The position numbers and the translations under genes are program-made. The notes under the pieces are model-generated. The model had not been told where the DNA came from. It ran no database searches and worked only from the letters and a program-made list of their open reading frames with translations. Shown piece by piece: positions 14,913 through 16,198 of a stretch of 16,198 nt of DNA (position 1 is the first letter of the stretch; each line of letters opens with the position of its first letter). The stretch comes from Herminiimonas sp. (GTDB taxonomy: Bacteria > Pseudomonadota > Gammaproteobacteria > Burkholderiales > Burkholderiaceae): positions 1 through 16,198 of the forward strand of contig JACMQD010000265.1 of the NCBI GenBank assembly GCA_014377155.1, in the 5' to 3' direction.

Positions 14913-16198
14913 ATGCAATGGCATACCCATGAAGTCACCAATCAAGTACCCGAACTGGATCATTACAACATGTTCAGCACCGACATTGCGTTGGTCGAGG
15001 GACTGCGACGCGAAGGCGGCGGCTGGCACGAAGCCGCGCTGAGGCGATTCGGACAGCATCTGGGCACGAAGGAAATTCTCGCCTTGGGCGACCTTGCCAA
15101 CCGTCACCCTCCAGAACTGGTGACGCATGACCGTTTCGGCAGGCGCATCGATTTCGTCGAATTTCATCCAAGCTGGCATGCGCTGCTGGACATGTTGCGG
15201 CGGGAAGGTCTGCACGCCTTGCCGTGGGCCGACCCGCGGCCCGGCGCGCATGTGGCGCGCACGGTCGGTTATTTCATGCAGTCGCAGGTGGAATCAGGAT
15301 CGCTATGCCCGATCACAATGACGCATGCGGCAATTCCGGTGCTGCAAGCCGAACCAGCGCTGTTTTCGTTGCTCGCCTCGAAGCTGTATTCGCGCAACCA
15401 CGATCCGCGCGACCTGCCGATCGAACAGAAACAATCGATCATGATCGGCATGGGCATGACCGAAAAACAAGGTGGCTCGGATGTGCGCAGCAACACTACC
15501 TGCGCCCGTCCGCTGAACGGCATCGGACGCGGCGCAGCCTATGCGCTGACCGGACACAAATGGTTTTTTTCGGCGCCGATGTGCGATGCGCACTTGGTGC
15601 TGGCGCGCACCGATGGCGGCATCTCCTGCTTTTTCGTGCCGCGCTGGCGGCCCGACGGCTGCAAGAATGCCGTACTGGTGCAGCGCCTCAAGGACAAGCT
15701 CGGCAACCGCTCCAACGCCAGCAGCGAAGTCGAGTTTCAGGATGCCTATGGCGTAATGGTGGGCGAAGAAGGCCGCGGCGTGCCGACCATCATCGAAATG
15801 GCCAACCAGACGCGGCTCGACTGCGTGATCGGTAGCGCGGCGCTGATGCGGCACGCGTTCGTGCAGGCGGCCCACCATGCGACGCACCGCAGCGCCTTCG
15901 GCAAGCCGCTGATCCAGCAGCCGCTGATGCGCAACGTGCTCGCGGACCTGGCGCTCGAAAGCGAGGCGGCGACCTTGCTGATGTTGCGGCTGGCGCGCGC
16001 GTTCGAATCGCCGGACGATCCGCTGCAACGCGCATGGCGACGCATCATCACGCCAGCGGCCAAGTTCTGGATTTGCAAACGCACCCTCGAATTCACCGGC
16101 GAATGTATGGAAATCTGGGGCGGCAATGGCTATGTCGAAACCGGACCGATGGCGCGCATGTACCGCGAGGCACCGGTCAATTCAATCTGGGAAGGCTC
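14913..16198 (+). CDS. aidB: AidB-like acyl-CoA dehydrogenase family protein, 3' end cut by window
   Basis: AidB is a FAD-containing acyl-CoA-dehydrogenase homologue of the adaptive response to DNA alkylation; the E. coli protein binds DNA and its chemistry is unsettled. The frame is open from 14913 to the window edge: 428 codons of about 540. It matches remembered E. coli AidB closely: N-terminus MQWHTHEVTNQ, VESGSLCPITMT, IGMGMTEKQGGSDVRSNTT, GHKWFFSAPMCDAHLVLA, RLKDKLGNRSNASSEVEFQD, FGKPLIQQPLMR, TPAAKFWICKR and YREAPVNSIWEG. Ordinary acyl-CoA dehydrogenases lack this combination. The C-terminal DNA-binding region lies mostly beyond the window. AAGGA ends 8 nt before the ATG. It is divergent from dnaX across 175 bp and has a consensus -10. 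Confidence 0.95.
   Translation, partial: MQWHTHEVTNQVPELDHYNMFSTDIALVEGLRREGGGWHEAALRRFGQHLGTKEILALGDLANRHPPELVTHDRFGRRIDFVEFHPSWHALLDMLRREGLHALPWADPRPGAHVARTVGYFMQSQVESGSLCPITMTHAAIPVLQAEPALFSLLASKLYSRNHDPRDLPIEQKQSIMIGMGMTEKQGGSDVRSNTTCARPLNGIGRGAAYALTGHKWFFSAPMCDAHLVLARTDGGISCFFVPRWRPDGCKNAVLVQRLKDKLGNRSNASSEVEFQDAYGVMVGEEGRGVPTIIEMANQTRLDCVIGSAALMRHAFVQAAHHATHRSAFGKPLIQQPLMRNVLADLALESEAATLLMLRLARAFESPDDPLQRAWRRIITPAAKFWICKRTLEFTGECMEIWGGNGYVETGPMARMYREAPVNSIWEG

Noticed and set aside
1..16198. CRISPR arrays, insertion sequences, attachment sites, tRNA or rRNA genes
   Set aside because: Read through for regularly spaced repeats, terminal inverted repeats with transposase frames, and tRNA-like cloverleaf or TTCRA signatures; none was found.

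Overview
The window reads as a chromosomal segment of a betaproteobacterium, most likely Burkholderiales and probably Oxalobacteraceae. I infer this from the dense GC-rich coding, the pgi-zwf-hexR-tal sugar cluster beside edd, and the dnaX-ybaB-recR block. I recognised no mobile element, integrase, tRNA, rRNA or CRISPR array. No gap between genes exceeds about 260 bp.

Left part (1-6857): glucose catabolism. A 3'-truncated edd (6-phosphogluconate dehydratase, minus strand) is divergent from a plus-strand run of pgi, zwf, hexR and tal. Together these feed glucose-6-phosphate and fructose-6-phosphate into the Entner-Doudoroff pathway and link to the non-oxidative pentose phosphate pathway. hexR encodes the RpiR-type regulator expected to sense the Edd product, KDPG. 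The 245-bp edd/pgi divergent region holds three dyad-symmetric elements, one resembling the gammaproteobacterial HexR box. No pgl, eda or gnd gene is visible.

Middle (6858-10265): accessory and stress-related genes. There is a 58-residue lipoprotein with a strong ribosome binding site, a minus-strand pair of OsmC-family and PaiB-family (FMN-binding) genes, and a divergent 516-residue SAM-dependent methyltransferase with a methyltransferase regulatory domain.

Right part (10358-14737, minus strand): DNA maintenance. dnaX, ybaB and recR are in the widely conserved order. recR is followed, by a 4-bp ATGA overlap, by a CaiB/BaiF-family CoA-transferase gene and then by a candidate 28-codon membrane-peptide gene. 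Divergent from dnaX, and running off the right edge, is an aidB homologue of the flavin acyl-CoA-dehydrogenase-like alkylation-response family.

Most of the window is ordinary core genome. The parts most worth a second look are the edd/pgi regulatory region, the recR-CoA-transferase-microprotein coupling, the mini-ORF bridging pgi and zwf, and the solitary regulatory-domain methyltransferase. I see no convincing evidence for a wholly new system.
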